From NCBI GenBank assembly GCA_937924805.1, contig CALDTZ010000059.1:1-40734 (forward strand): DNA of 40,734 nt, in the 5' to 3' direction. Of this stretch, positions 9,101 through 16,842 are shown piece by piece; positions within the stretch are counted from its first letter, which is position 1; every line of letters begins with the position of its first letter. The translations under genes were made by a program, and so were the position numbers. The stretch is from an uncultured Saprospiraceae bacterium (lineage in GTDB: Bacteria > Bacteroidota > Bacteroidia > Chitinophagales > Saprospiraceae). The notes beneath the pieces were generated by a model. That model did not search any database. It saw only the letters and a program-made list of their open reading frames with translations, and was not told the DNA's origin.

Positions 9101-9749
9101 CGAATGATGTTATGGCTAAAGGATCGAGTAAAATGGCTAGGTTTTCAATTTCAATCGATGAAGAAATACTAATCGTCATGATATATAGTATAAGCGTACC
9201 GATTGCACCTAAAAAAGAAATTAGGTGTGATTTAAAAAGGCTTGCCAGTAATAAGATGATGGATGATGTAAATAATATATTAGGCACTACACCAATAAAA
9301 AAGGAAGCTAAATAGCCACTCACGATTGAAGGACCAAAAGCAGATTGGTCTACGAACGGCATAAGACTTGCGAAAAATATGCCCAGTGTACCACCAACAA
9401 ATGGTAGTAAGCAAATAATAACACCAGCTAAATATCGTCCCAATATAAAACTTGATTTGCCAATAGGTTTAGTAAACAAAATTTCATCAAATTGATGATC
9501 GTAATCTCGGATTAATGCATTATTTATAATGGCAGTAGTCATAAAAATACCAATGACTGTTAATAATAAACTGATGCTCATAATTACATATGGAGCATTA
9601 CTGTAAATGGCATCATTGCTTCCCCCGATAACGATGCCATCATTTGTTGAAGCAAGAAAAGTAAGTAGAAAAGTAACTACTGAAAAAACATAAACGGTTG
9701 GTCTTTTAAGGTGGTAACTGAGTTCATATTGAAATATAGCATTGAACAT
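6147..9749 (-). CDS. ABC-2 permease fused to an M1-family metallopeptidase
   Basis: In this 1200-residue protein the first ~600 residues are ABC-2-type membrane domains: two sets of hydrophobic helices separated by a cytoplasmic Lys/Asn-rich loop. The remainder is an M1 aminopeptidase-like domain outside the membrane. The zinc site is HEMAH (H942, E943, H946) with a third ligand E966 in LSETFAQYSAL. The spacing is one residue longer than the common HExxH-18-E pattern but aligns to it. YSENMGFI resembles the GxMEN exopeptidase motif in degenerate form. The ATPase gene lies directly upstream. This fusion type is known in Bacteroidota as ABC permease/M1 aminopeptidase. The substrate is unknown; peptide export and trimming is an inference. 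Confidence 0.9.
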   Translation of the reverse strand: MFNAIFQYELSYHLKRPTVYVFSVVTFLLTFLASTNDGIVIGGSNDAIYSNAPYVIMSISLLLTVIGIFMTTAIINNALIRDYDHQFDEILFTKPIGKSSFILGRYLAGVIICLLPFVGGTLGIFFASLMPFVDQSAFGPSIVSGYLASFFIGVVPNILFTSSIILLLASLFKSHLISFLGAIGTLILYIMTISISSSIEIENLAILLDPLAITSFELFTKYWTVDEKNTQIVSLTGAFLLNRIIWTSISILFISIAVYLFSFSRKKIGFKRKNNKDVTSQNNENMYHRSALLPSVRLNLKMNGHWKIFIHLVRNGIYGIVTSTPFIILMLLGVINMMASLPNVAMRYGTGNHPVTYLIVDSIRGSYYLTTLAILMYYSGLLIWKERDAKMDHFIDASPTPSWILLLSKITTMIAIMILMMSIAITSGISYQSIKGYTHFELGVYAKEFLVFDLITFIVFTILSMTIQTIVNNKYLGYFIFLIGAICLHFGPQALSIDSHLLTFASTPSYIYSDMNGFSFFEKGLFGFHTYWLLFSGFLIILSILFWNRGIKKSIKQRLQIAKANINKSIIITTSILSMVWLITTGFLFHQTNVINTIKSDKTTNQIKYHYEKNYKQYAKIAQPRNTDIAYNIDIFPSKRSFHLTADVQAINKTDKPINELHFTLQEDVNVDLTIKEAILTLDDKHKLYQIFTLKDPLLPGETFAYQVNVIYESQGIENEVSNLDIVPNGSFLSNFKLMPTFGYVDRIEISDKQEREDYDLPPLKDVNKLHATCSHSCQNHYISQDSDWVNVSSIVSTSIDQLAIAPGTLDSQWIENDRNYFSYTLDKPVINFYAFVSGKYEVSQQEWTSKKGKKVSCEVYYHKGHEYNVEKMMESIKHSLDYYTTHFSEYPHGEARIIEFPRYRSFAQAFPGTMPYSENMGFIANLNDPDAIDKTYYVVAHEMAHQWWAHQVIGAQVQGATMLSETFAQYSALMVMKEKYGEPKMKQFMKYEMDLYLRNRGSETKKEMPLRWNEGQDYIHYKKGSVVMYALQEYIGAENVNLALKNFVEANAYQEAPYATTNDVMSFFREYTPDSLQYILTDMFEDIILYSNKTKDADYQKLSNGNYEVKVTFEIEKIRADSIGHEVTIPHNDYIDIVIYGDDDNQILDNPIYKKRVKMNTDIYSTTVILDQKPMAAGIDPNHLLIDRFPEDNVMYFKE

Positions 9750-9792
9750 AACGGAGTGTTTTAATAAATTGTAAAAGGTGAGATAAATTGAA

Positions 9793-10659
9793 TTATGCTT
9801 TAATTATTTTAAAGAATACATCTTCCAAATTTGATTTAATAGGGTGGAATCCTTCATTGGGATGGACATCACTATGAATGTGAATCAGTGGTTGCCCTGC
9901 GATCATTCTTGAAGACACGATATCATATTTATTTTGATATGAACTGATGTCATTTTTTTGTATTTTTCTTTCGAATAATTTCCCTTCCAATTGTGCGATT
10001 GCATTTTGTGGGGTTCCAGCATATAATAGCTTACCTTGATTTATAATAGCCATGTTGGAGCATAACTCACGCACATCTTCAACGATATGTGTTGATAGGA
10101 TGACGACTGCTTGTTGGCCAATATCGGCTAATAAGTTGTAGAATCGATTACGTTCACCAGGGTCTAATCCAGCCGTCGGTTCGTCTACAATGATTAGCTT
10201 CGGGTTACCAATTAATGCTTGAGCAATACCAAATCTTTGTTTCATTCCGCCGGAAAAACTTTTAACAGATTGTTTTCGTTGATCTATTAGATTCACTCGC
10301 ATAAGTAGGGCATCAACAAGTTCTTTTCTTTCTTTTTTATGGGTTACCCCTTTGAGAATGGCCAAATGGTTCAGTAAATCTTGAGCACTAGATTTTGGGT
10401 AAACATCAAATTGTTGAGGTAAATAACCCAATACTTTTCTGAGTTCATTTTTTTGTTTGAGAATATCGATTTTGCCTAGTGAAATTTTGCCTTCATCGGG
10501 CATTTGTAAGCTTGCTAAGGTTCGCATTAATGTGGATTTGCCAGCGCCATTAGGACCTAAGAGCCCAAATAAACCAATTGGAATCTCTAAGGATATATTA
10601 TCTAGTGCTTTAATCCCATTGGTATATGTTTTTGATAATTTGTGGATTGATAACATCAT
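9793..10659 (-). CDS. ABC transporter ATP-binding protein, ABC-2 export type
   Basis: The 288-residue ATPase has Walker A GPNGAGKST at 35-43, signature FSGGMKQR, Walker B LIIVDEPTAGLDP and the H-loop STHIVEDV. It is of the drug/natamycin-type exporter group and is transcribed just ahead of the permease/M1 fusion, with 43 bases between them, so the two form one exporter. Two adjacent Met codons start the gene. The second (MLSIHKLSK) fits the family equally well. A good -7 element lies about 27 bases upstream on the same strand. Confidence 0.92.
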   Translation of the reverse strand: MMLSIHKLSKTYTNGIKALDNISLEIPIGLFGLLGPNGAGKSTLMRTLASLQMPDEGKISLGKIDILKQKNELRKVLGYLPQQFDVYPKSSAQDLLNHLAILKGVTHKKERKELVDALLMRVNLIDQRKQSVKSFSGGMKQRFGIAQALIGNPKLIIVDEPTAGLDPGERNRFYNLLADIGQQAVVILSTHIVEDVRELCSNMAIINQGKLLYAGTPQNAIAQLEGKLFERKIQKNDISSYQNKYDIVSSRMIAGQPLIHIHSDVHPNEGFHPIKSNLEDVFFKIIKA

Positions 10660-10685
10660 GTCAAATTTTTGTTGAATAATTAATC

Positions 10686-10693
10686 CAAAAATA
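10686..10693 (-). promoter_or_regulatory. Bacteroidota-type -7 element for the ABC/M1 operon
   Basis: TATTTTTG on the minus strand matches the TAnnTTTG consensus. It would place the transcript start about 20 bases before the ATPase ATG. The -33 region is weak (TTTA). The match is by eye. Confidence 0.45.
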
Positions 10694-10826
10694 GAGTCAA
10701 CAAAACCCGAACTAAAGTTTTAATGATGCGTCAGCCTAGGTTAGTGATGATCGTTGCTTTTTGGATGACGAACGGCGTTTGTCATTTTTTTTTGGTAAAA
10801 TTGTTTGGGTTGTTCACCTTTGTATT

Positions 10827-11840
10827 ATGGAATCAAGTTTAACATGGAAAAACTTTTTTAAGCATCCTAGATTTTGGAGACACACCATTTTATGGATTTT
10901 GTTTTTAGGGTATTTTATTATTCAAATCCTTGTTTTAGATAAAACGAACCCTGAACCAGTCAGCGATAAATGGTCTCCAATACTCTTTATGTTAGAGACT
11001 ATATTGTTTATTTACGCCTCTTTTTATGCTTATCATCGATTGCTTATGAAAAAGAAATATTGGCATTTTGCTGCTGCCATTGTATTCTTAATTTTTATTT
11101 TTTCTTTTATAGATTCGTTGCTAAGTACCTCTATTCTTACACTAGGTGTATTAAAAGGTTTTTGGGCGAATGTATTGATATCACCCATGATTTTGTTTGT
11201 GGCTTTTGGAATGAAATTATCATACAATGGAGCTAAACAGTTATTTGTTATCCAAAAACTAAAAAATAAACAAATCGAATCAGAACTTAAATTGCTTAAG
11301 TCTCAAGTGAATCCCCATTTTTTATTCAACACCTTAAATAATATTTATTCGACTAATTTGTCAGATCATGAAAAAGCGAATAATATTATTTTAGAACTTG
11401 CGGATTTATTGCGCTATCAATTGCAAGCTGGTAAAAAGAAATTTGCCCTTCTATCAGATGAAATATCAACGCTAGAAAGCTATATAGAATTAGAACGAAT
11501 TCGAGTGCTTGATTGTGCGATTTGTATTGTAAAAAAAGGTGCCTTCGACACGGTAGAAATACTTCCACTTTTGCTTCTGCCTTTTGTCGAAAATGCCTTT
11601 AAATATGGAACAGGGATTACTCCGGGTAAGATAGATATCTCTTTAAAATTAGACGAAAAGAATGTATTTACTTTTCATTGTTCAAATAAAATTGTGAAAC
11701 GAATGGAGCATGTTCACTCCGGTGGGATTGGATTGGAGAATGTTAAAAAAAGACTAGAATTAATGTATCCAACAAGTCATGATTTAATGATTAATGAAAA
11801 ACCAGATATTTTTATAGTAGACTTAATACTACAATTATGA
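10827..11840 (+). CDS. LytS-type sensor histidine kinase
   Basis: This membrane histidine kinase belongs to the His_kinase/LytS family and passes phosphate to the LytTR regulator downstream. Three to four hydrophobic segments occupy about residues 15-135. The phosphoacceptor motif QVNPHFLFNTLNNIYS has His164, counted from this start. A HATPase-like domain follows, with the N-box LPFVENAFKYG and G-box SGGIGLENVKKRLELMYP. An upstream in-frame ATG at 10761 would add 22 residues (MDDERRLSFF...) unlike the family. I prefer 10827 because MESSLTWKNFFKHPRFWRH is a typical start. The stop overlaps the regulator's ATG (ATGA), so the pair is coupled. It is divergent from the ABC/M1 operon, its likely target. 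Confidence 0.9.
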   Translation: MESSLTWKNFFKHPRFWRHTILWILFLGYFIIQILVLDKTNPEPVSDKWSPILFMLETILFIYASFYAYHRLLMKKKYWHFAAAIVFLIFIFSFIDSLLSTSILTLGVLKGFWANVLISPMILFVAFGMKLSYNGAKQLFVIQKLKNKQIESELKLLKSQVNPHFLFNTLNNIYSTNLSDHEKANNIILELADLLRYQLQAGKKKFALLSDEISTLESYIELERIRVLDCAICIVKKGAFDTVEILPLLLLPFVENAFKYGTGITPGKIDISLKLDEKNVFTFHCSNKIVKRMEHVHSGGIGLENVKKRLELMYPTSHDLMINEKPDIFIVDLILQL

Positions 11841-12544
11841 AACTAAGATGTTTGATCGTAGATGATGAACCACCAGCACATAAAATACTTGAATGTTATA
11901 TTTCAAAAATGGATGGCTTAGAATTAGTTCATAATTGCTATAATGCTTTTGATGCTTTTAAAGTCATTAGAAATGAAACAATAGATTTATTATTTTTAGA
12001 CATAAATATGCCAGAGCTCAGTGGTTTGGAATTTTTGAAGACTCTTAAACATAAGCCAGCTGTAATTCTTACCACGGCCTATTCTGAATATGCACTGGAG
12101 AGCTACGAATTTGGTGTAAAGGATTATTTATTAAAACCCATTCGTTTGGACCGATTTATACAAGCAATTCATAAAGTTCAAGATTCTATAAGTACAAATT
12201 CCGAACAAAAGCCAATTGTCAAATCAGAACCATTGGGTACGTCTTTTTTTGTGAAAGTAGATGGCGTAAAACATAATATTAAAATCGAAGAAATCCTTTA
12301 TGTTGAGTCCAAAGGGAATTTTGTCCAAATCCATTTTGAGGATAAAAAAATATTAACGGCTTCAACTTTGACAAAAATGGAGCAAAAATTAAAGCCACAT
12401 TCCTTTTTACGGATTCACAAATCATTTGTGATTAATAAAAATAAATTGGAAGCTATACATGGTAATCAGATTGCTATCCACAATGCAAAACTGCCAATTG
12501 GGAATTCATATCGTCAAATTGTGCTCAAAGAAATCGGTGGTTAG
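11837..12544 (+). CDS. LytTR-family response regulator
   Basis: This 235-residue DNA-binding regulator has a receiver domain at about 3-120, with acidic residues DDE at 9-11, phosphoacceptor D55 in FLDINMPE, T/A in ILTTAYSEYALE, and K in YLLKPI. A LytTR DNA-binding domain covers about 140-233 (ILYVESKGNFVQIHF, FLRIHKSFVINKNKLEAI). The start overlaps the kinase stop by four bases. Inference: with the kinase it controls the divergent ABC-2/M1 exporter, a frequent arrangement. A perfect 14-base palindrome AATTTTCGAAAATT follows the stop at 12550-12563; its role is unknown. Confidence 0.93.
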   Translation: MKLRCLIVDDEPPAHKILECYISKMDGLELVHNCYNAFDAFKVIRNETIDLLFLDINMPELSGLEFLKTLKHKPAVILTTAYSEYALESYEFGVKDYLLKPIRLDRFIQAIHKVQDSISTNSEQKPIVKSEPLGTSFFVKVDGVKHNIKIEEILYVESKGNFVQIHFEDKKILTASTLTKMEQKLKPHSFLRIHKSFVINKNKLEAIHGNQIAIHNAKLPIGNSYRQIVLKEIGG

Positions 12545-12616
12545 AACTTAATTTTCGAAAATTGTACCACAAAATCAATTATATACCCAATTCATTTAGA
12601 ATTCACATATCATTAA

Positions 12617-12647
12617 TTTGTAATGTATGGTATATTAATTAATTTCA
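12617..12647 (+). promoter_or_regulatory. Possible promoter of the exbB-exbD operon
   Basis: TTTG is followed after 19 bases by TAATTTCA, a two-mismatch version of TAnnTTTG, at the spacing expected for the Bacteroidota primary sigma factor. It lies about 60 bases before the exbB ATG. Weak by itself. Confidence 0.3.
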
Positions 12648-12705
12648 CACAGAGTTTATACTGAACTCGATATAGAGCACGTTTGAACACATATAAAAAA
12701 TTATA

Positions 12706-13395
12706 ATGGCGAATTTATTTTTCTTTTTTCTTCAGGCTAAAGACGAAGTCGAGACAATGAGTGTCATGAAATTACTTTACAAAGATGGTAGCTTTGGTGA
12801 TATCCTAGGTCTAGTCATCGTTGGAATTTTAGTGATACTATCTTTTTTAGCATTGTATATTTTCGTCGAAAGATGGTTGTCTATTAAAAAAGCGGGAAAA
12901 ATTGATACTCAATTTATCAACAATATTAGAGCATCAGTAGCTGCAGGGAATATTGACGGAGCAAAAGCGATAGCGGCAACCAATAATTCTCCATATGCAC
13001 GAATGGTAGAGAAAGGACTTCAACGAATCGGTAAGCCTTTGAGAGATATCGACGCAGCCATTGAAAATATTGGAAACCTTGAGATCTTTAAATTAGAAAA
13101 AGGATTATCTAGTTTGGCAAATATTGCAGGAGCGGCGCCCATGATTGGATTCTTTGGAACGGTTACAGGGATGATCTTAGCTTTTTATAAAATGTCATCC
13201 GAACAAAATGTAACGCCAGATGTATTAGCTGGAGGTATCTATCAAGCACTTTTTACAACGGCGGGTGGATTATTTATCGGTATTTTGGCTTTTGTTGGAT
13301 ATAACATTCTAGTAGCGAATGTAGATAAAGTAATTTATCAGATGGAGAGAACTGCAACGGATTTTATGGATCTTCTTCAAGAACCAAGTGCCTAA
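12706..13395 (+). CDS. exbB: MotA/TolQ/ExbB proton channel family protein
   Basis: The 229-residue inner membrane protein forms the proton-driven motor with the two ExbD proteins encoded next. The three membrane segments expected for ExbB/TolQ are seen: about 33-53, about 142-165 (AGAAPMIGFFGTVTGMILAF, the conserved family core), and about 180-207 (LFTTAGGLFIGILAFVGYN). The LEKGLSSLANIAG segment precedes the core, as in the family. The gap to exbD is 11 bases. The motor would energise TonB-dependent transport. The TonB-like gene lies 4 kb away beyond an opposite-strand operon. Confidence 0.92.
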   Translation: MANLFFFFLQAKDEVETMSVMKLLYKDGSFGDILGLVIVGILVILSFLALYIFVERWLSIKKAGKIDTQFINNIRASVAAGNIDGAKAIAATNNSPYARMVEKGLQRIGKPLRDIDAAIENIGNLEIFKLEKGLSSLANIAGAAPMIGFFGTVTGMILAFYKMSSEQNVTPDVLAGGIYQALFTTAGGLFIGILAFVGYNILVANVDKVIYQMERTATDFMDLLQEPSA

Positions 13396-13406
13396 TTGAA
13401 ATTTAG

Positions 13407-13796
13407 ATGAAAAAAAGAAATAAAGTAAGCGCGGAGTTTAGTATGTCCTCTTTGACGGACATTATATTCCTGTTGCTCATTTTCTTTATGTTGACTTCTT
13501 CGATGGTGCAAATCAATGTTCCATTGGCAAAGTCCGATAGTAAGACCGTAGCACCTACTGATCTAGCGGTGATGATGACCAAAGATGGTAAAGTGACGTT
13601 CAATGGTAAAAAATCAAGTATGAGCTCTTTGGAAAAACAAATATATAAAGAGGCCGTAGGACAGTCAAATAATGAAAATGCAAGTGTAACCATTATCGCA
13701 GAAGTAGGCGTGCCTTGGAAAAAGGTAAACGAGGTAATGAAAATAGCAAGTAGACTACAAGTAAAAGCGATTATAGCGACAGAAGCAAGAAAATAA
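13407..13796 (+). CDS. exbD: ExbD/TolR biopolymer transport protein, copy 1
   Basis: This 129-residue, single-pass protein has a cytoplasmic KKRNKVSAEFSM start, a membrane segment about 15-35 (SLTDIIFLLLIFFMLTSSM) with the proton-path Asp at D18, and a periplasmic domain. The next gene, one base after the stop, encodes a paralogue with nearly the same first 35 residues but a diverged periplasmic part. Two ExbD proteins beside one ExbB are common in Bacteroidota. Confidence 0.93.
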   Translation: MKKRNKVSAEFSMSSLTDIIFLLLIFFMLTSSMVQINVPLAKSDSKTVAPTDLAVMMTKDGKVTFNGKKSSMSSLEKQIYKEAVGQSNNENASVTIIAEVGVPWKKVNEVMKIASRLQVKAIIATEARK

Positions 13797-13797
13797 T

Positions 13798-14199
13798 ATG
13801 GGACTTAAAAAAAGAAATAAAGTAAATCCAGAATTTAGTATGTCGTCATTGACGGATATTATCTTCCTTCTTTTGATCTTTTTCATGCTTACCTCGTCTA
13901 TGGTTATTCCAAATGCACTAAACTTAAAATTACCTGGAAAATCAAATTCGAATCCGCCACCGCATGATTATCGACCAGCAGTGGTCAAAATTGCATCTTC
14001 AGGTACCTATACTTGGAATGGAAGCCCGGCCCAATATCGAACAATTTCGAAAAATATTCGCGCAATAAAAAAGGAAAATCCTAAAAAAGCAACAGTCGTA
14101 ATAGCGCCTGACCCTAATTCTCCAAATGAAAGTGTGGTTGCTATTTTAGATTTGGCCTATCAATTCCAAATTGAAGCAATCATTACCGATCCTAAATAA
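13798..14199 (+). CDS. exbD: ExbD/TolR biopolymer transport protein, copy 2
   Basis: The 133-residue paralogue of the preceding ExbD has an almost identical cytoplasmic and membrane part (KKRNKVNPEFSMSSLTDII, Asp20 in the membrane segment). The periplasmic domain begins with ALNLKLPGKSNSN, includes a Pro-rich stretch, and ends at EAIITDPK. A short hairpin TTGCC-ATTT-GGCAA followed by a T-rich stretch lies just after the stop (14209-14222) and may be a weak terminator. Operon with exbB and the first exbD. Confidence 0.93.
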   Translation: MGLKKRNKVNPEFSMSSLTDIIFLLLIFFMLTSSMVIPNALNLKLPGKSNSNPPPHDYRPAVVKIASSGTYTWNGSPAQYRTISKNIRAIKKENPKKATVVIAPDPNSPNESVVAILDLAYQFQIEAIITDPK

Positions 14200-14246
14200 C
14201 GATACCTTTTGCCATTTGGCAATCTTTATTTATTTCAACGAATCAT

Positions 14247-14759
14247 ATGCATCTTAAAAACGTAGAATTCAAAGCTAGGGTTGAAGACTTGTCTGTCTAT
14301 GAGAATTTGTTGCAAAAACTAAATCCAATCTTTCAAGGAGAAGATCATCAAATCGATACGTATTTTAATACGGAGAAAGGACGATTAAAATTGAGGGAAG
14401 GTACCATAGAAAATGCATTAATTCAGTACGATCGTCCCGATAAAGCAGAGGCTAAATTGTCCAATATCATATTATATAAGCATCCTAAAAGTGATGGCAT
14501 AAAAGAAATTTTAAAACATCAATTTGGTATTAAAATTATCGTTGATAAACGAAGGAAGATATACTTTATTGATCATATCAAATTTCACTTTGATATTGTT
14601 AATCAACTAGGTACTTTTATTGAAGTGGAAGCGATTGATACTAAAGGCATATTTTCAACTAAAAAATTGAAAGCAGATTGCGATTATTACTTTGAGTATT
14701 TTAAGTTAGAAAAGAATCAATTGGTTCATAAATCCTACAGTGATCTAATGATGCAATAA
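14247..14759 (+). CDS. CYTH-domain protein (class IV adenylate cyclase/thiamine-triphosphatase-like)
   Basis: The 170-residue protein is of the CYTH fold, whose members bind triphosphates and divalent metal inside an eight-strand tunnel. It shows the N-terminal acidic/basic strand VEFKARV (ExK-type signature), then DTYFNTEKGRLKLREG, a Tyr/Arg strand LIQYDRP, and the late acidic strand GTFIEVEAID. These match CyaB-like/CYTH proteins of bacterial genomes. The substrate (ATP to cAMP, or hydrolysis of inorganic or thiamine triphosphate) cannot be decided from sequence. It lies 47 bases after exbD on the same strand and ends at a strong terminator. Confidence 0.82.
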   Translation: MHLKNVEFKARVEDLSVYENLLQKLNPIFQGEDHQIDTYFNTEKGRLKLREGTIENALIQYDRPDKAEAKLSNIILYKHPKSDGIKEILKHQFGIKIIVDKRRKIYFIDHIKFHFDIVNQLGTFIEVEAIDTKGIFSTKKLKADCDYYFEYFKLEKNQLVHKSYSDLMMQ

Positions 14760-14763
14760 ATAA

Positions 14764-14792
14764 AAAAGCCTCCAAAATTTGGAGGCTTTTTA
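14764..14792. terminator. Bidirectional intrinsic terminator
   Basis: A perfect stem (AAAAGCCTCCAAA against TTTGGAGGCTTTT) with flanking A and T runs lies between the convergent CYTH gene and the Asp-rich outer-membrane protein gene. Confidence 0.9.
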
Positions 14793-14827
14793 TAATGTCA
14801 AATGTTCTAATTTATATAAAAGGAAGG

Positions 14828-15823
14828 CTAGAAGCCTAATATGGCAATACCAAAAGTAACAGGTGTCAAAGCTGGTGTTATACCATCATTAAATAAATTT
14901 TCTAGACCATACTGAGCATAAAATTCTAATGGACCAAAACCTACTCTCCCTTGTAAACCGAAGCCAAAAGGCCTTAAATTGAAATCGTCTTTGATTTTTT
15001 CCGTATCAGCATTTTCACTTTTGATGCGCTGGCTAGACCCAATTTTCATAAATCCATATGCTCCTCCAGAAATGAAAAATTTGCTTCCTCTTTTGTGATA
15101 GGTAAATGATACAGGTAATTCTAAATACGTTGTTCGTAATTTATTGCTTTTGAAAGTTGTTTCACTTGGGACCAATTCTAATGTTGATATATTGGGTGTA
15201 ATTTTAAAATCATTTTCAAACTTGTAATGTTTCCAATTTACGGATACCCCATAATCAAAATGTAATCCTGAATTGCCAAAGTTTAATCGGTGACGAAACA
15301 AGTGTAAATTTACATTGACTGAACCAGGATATTTTAATTGGAATTCATCAAGGTCTCCGGGTAAATTTAGACTGTTGTCAAACATAAAACTTGACATTCC
15401 AAGGTCTAGCAACAACATCCTAAAATTGTCTTCATCATCACAATCATCGTCATTGTCATCGTCACAATCATTATCACTATCCATGTCAAGATCCCAATCA
15501 AAGTCTTCATCATCTCCTTCTTCCCAATCCCCATCAATCTCTTCATCATTGCCTCGGATTTGAACATCACCATCGATATCAATATCAATTTCTCCATCAA
15601 AATCTAAATTAATTTCTTCATCAAAATCGTTGTCATTATCAAAGTTGATAAAGATTCCATCTTCGTTGATTTTCAAGTTTTTGATACCATTGGCCTCAAT
15701 AGAGTCTATGACACTCTTTAGTTGTTCACTTAGTTTACTTTCTGTATCATTGTTTTGGCCGATAACAGGGCTACTAAATAAGCCCATAAAGGCAGCTGTT
15801 ATTATTAGAATAATATTTTTCAT
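14828..15823 (-). CDS. Outer-membrane beta-barrel protein with an Asp-rich (possible calcium-binding) N-terminal region
   Basis: This 331-residue protein has a signal peptide (about 1-22, ending PVIGQ) and a short helix about 25-55. Residues 61-132 are about 56% Asp plus Glu, with repeated DxDxDG-like patterns such as FDGEIDIDIDGD and two Cys. A barrel-like C-terminal half (about 140-331) has alternating hydrophobic residues, several Gly-containing turns and a terminal strand TFGIAILGF. It resembles PorT-like or OMP_b-brl proteins of Bacteroidota. It is the last gene of the ECF sigma / anti-sigma operon, with a 95-base gap, so it is a likely target or output of that stress sigma. The metal-binding idea is inference. 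Confidence 0.82.
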   Translation of the reverse strand: MKNIILIITAAFMGLFSSPVIGQNNDTESKLSEQLKSVIDSIEANGIKNLKINEDGIFINFDNDNDFDEEINLDFDGEIDIDIDGDVQIRGNDEEIDGDWEEGDDEDFDWDLDMDSDNDCDDDNDDDCDDEDNFRMLLLDLGMSSFMFDNSLNLPGDLDEFQLKYPGSVNVNLHLFRHRLNFGNSGLHFDYGVSVNWKHYKFENDFKITPNISTLELVPSETTFKSNKLRTTYLELPVSFTYHKRGSKFFISGGAYGFMKIGSSQRIKSENADTEKIKDDFNLRPFGFGLQGRVGFGPLEFYAQYGLENLFNDGITPALTPVTFGIAILGF

Positions 15824-15918
15824 ATCTATTTGTTTTAATTTTTTTGATTGAATGAACGTTATTGAAAGATTTTATAAGATGTTCGATTCGATTAAGCTCC
15901 ATCTTAAAAAGGCTTTCA

Positions 15919-16839
15919 CTATTTTTTGTTAAGCGTGTTTTCTGATATATTCTTTAAATAGGAAGGAATAAACGATGCACTCGCATTGGCGAAAGCTAAT
16001 TTTCCAACATATCTTAAAAGAGGTCTATTAATTGGCGTTTTACTTTTAGCTTGGTTAAGCATAGCTAAGTCAAATTTCATATTTACATCTGTACTTAGTC
16101 TTGTTCTTTTTATTTTCGATCTTATTGGTTGAAGATCATTCTTTAAAACATCAAAGGCGATTTCACTCTTTCTATTCGATAATTCGACGTTTAGATTTGA
16201 TTCGTTGATCCTTTTTTGCCTTTTTGCTGCGTCTATTGCTACCATTACCTCTGATGCTTCATTATTCTTATCATTATTTAACTTAAGTGAAGGACGATAA
16301 TTTCTGTTTTCTTGGTTTTTAATTACGCCGACCACTTCTTTTCCTTTATTTTCTGTCTCAATAATGGGTTTTATTGAAGGAATATGCTTTTGGGCTTTTA
16401 AAGACCCTTTCGGTTCTTCAACCGCTAATTCCTCTTTTTTTATACCGATAAAAGAAGAATCATTATCACTTATTTTTTCAATCTTGTCCTCAGCTTGTAT
16501 GTTCGTTTCGACCAAGGTCGCTTTCATTTCTGTATCTGAATTGAATATCCAAAATATACTGTAACCCATTAATAAAGCGACACTTGCAGCAGCAATCCAT
16601 CTTTTATAAGCAAAAGGAATAACATTGGGTATTTCTTTTTTTAGTAATGCCTTTTTATTGGGGTGATTGGTTTGGATAGAAGGACTAAGAGTGATGAGTT
16701 CAAACTCTTCAATTTCTTCCTTTATAGAAGGATGTAAATCTAGGAATTGCTCTAGAGCGACACGATCTACATCACTAATAGTCCCTTCAACCAAATCTAA
16801 AATATATGATTCGTATGTATTGATATCGATGATTTTCAT
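15919..16839 (-). CDS. Putative membrane anti-sigma factor
   Basis: The 306-residue protein starts three bases after the ECF sigma stop, so it is almost surely the sigma's partner. Residues 1-55 are a small helical cytoplasmic domain (INTYESYILDLVEGTISD...) like the N-termini of Bacteroidota anti-sigma factors, which bind the sigma. One membrane segment lies at about 81-99 (WIAAASVALLMGYSIFWIF). The remaining ~200 residues are a charged, Lys/Asn/Glu-rich periplasmic part without a recognised fold. No zinc-binding HxxxCxxC motif was seen. The sigma-inhibiting role comes from gene order and topology. Confidence 0.78.
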   Translation of the reverse strand: MKIIDINTYESYILDLVEGTISDVDRVALEQFLDLHPSIKEEIEEFELITLSPSIQTNHPNKKALLKKEIPNVIPFAYKRWIAAASVALLMGYSIFWIFNSDTEMKATLVETNIQAEDKIEKISDNDSSFIGIKKEELAVEEPKGSLKAQKHIPSIKPIIETENKGKEVVGVIKNQENRNYRPSLKLNNDKNNEASEVMVAIDAAKRQKRINESNLNVELSNRKSEIAFDVLKNDLQPIRSKIKRTRLSTDVNMKFDLAMLNQAKSKTPINRPLLRYVGKLAFANASASFIPSYLKNISENTLNKK

Positions 16840-16842
16840 AAT

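Noticed and set aside
10761..10826. Longer N-terminus for the LytS kinase
   Set aside because: The extra 22 residues are unlike the family and precede a natural start at 10827. The upstream ATG lacks ribosome-binding context.
13407..14199. Recent duplication or assembly error in the two exbD genes
   Set aside because: Only the first ~35 residues are near identical. Synonymous sites differ widely and the periplasmic parts are different, so these are true, old paralogues.
15315..15563. Ser-rich open frame on + opposite the Asp-rich gene
   Set aside because: It is the complement of Asp codons (GAT/GAC read backwards give Ser-type codons). It has no start context and is explained by the acidic segment of the real gene.
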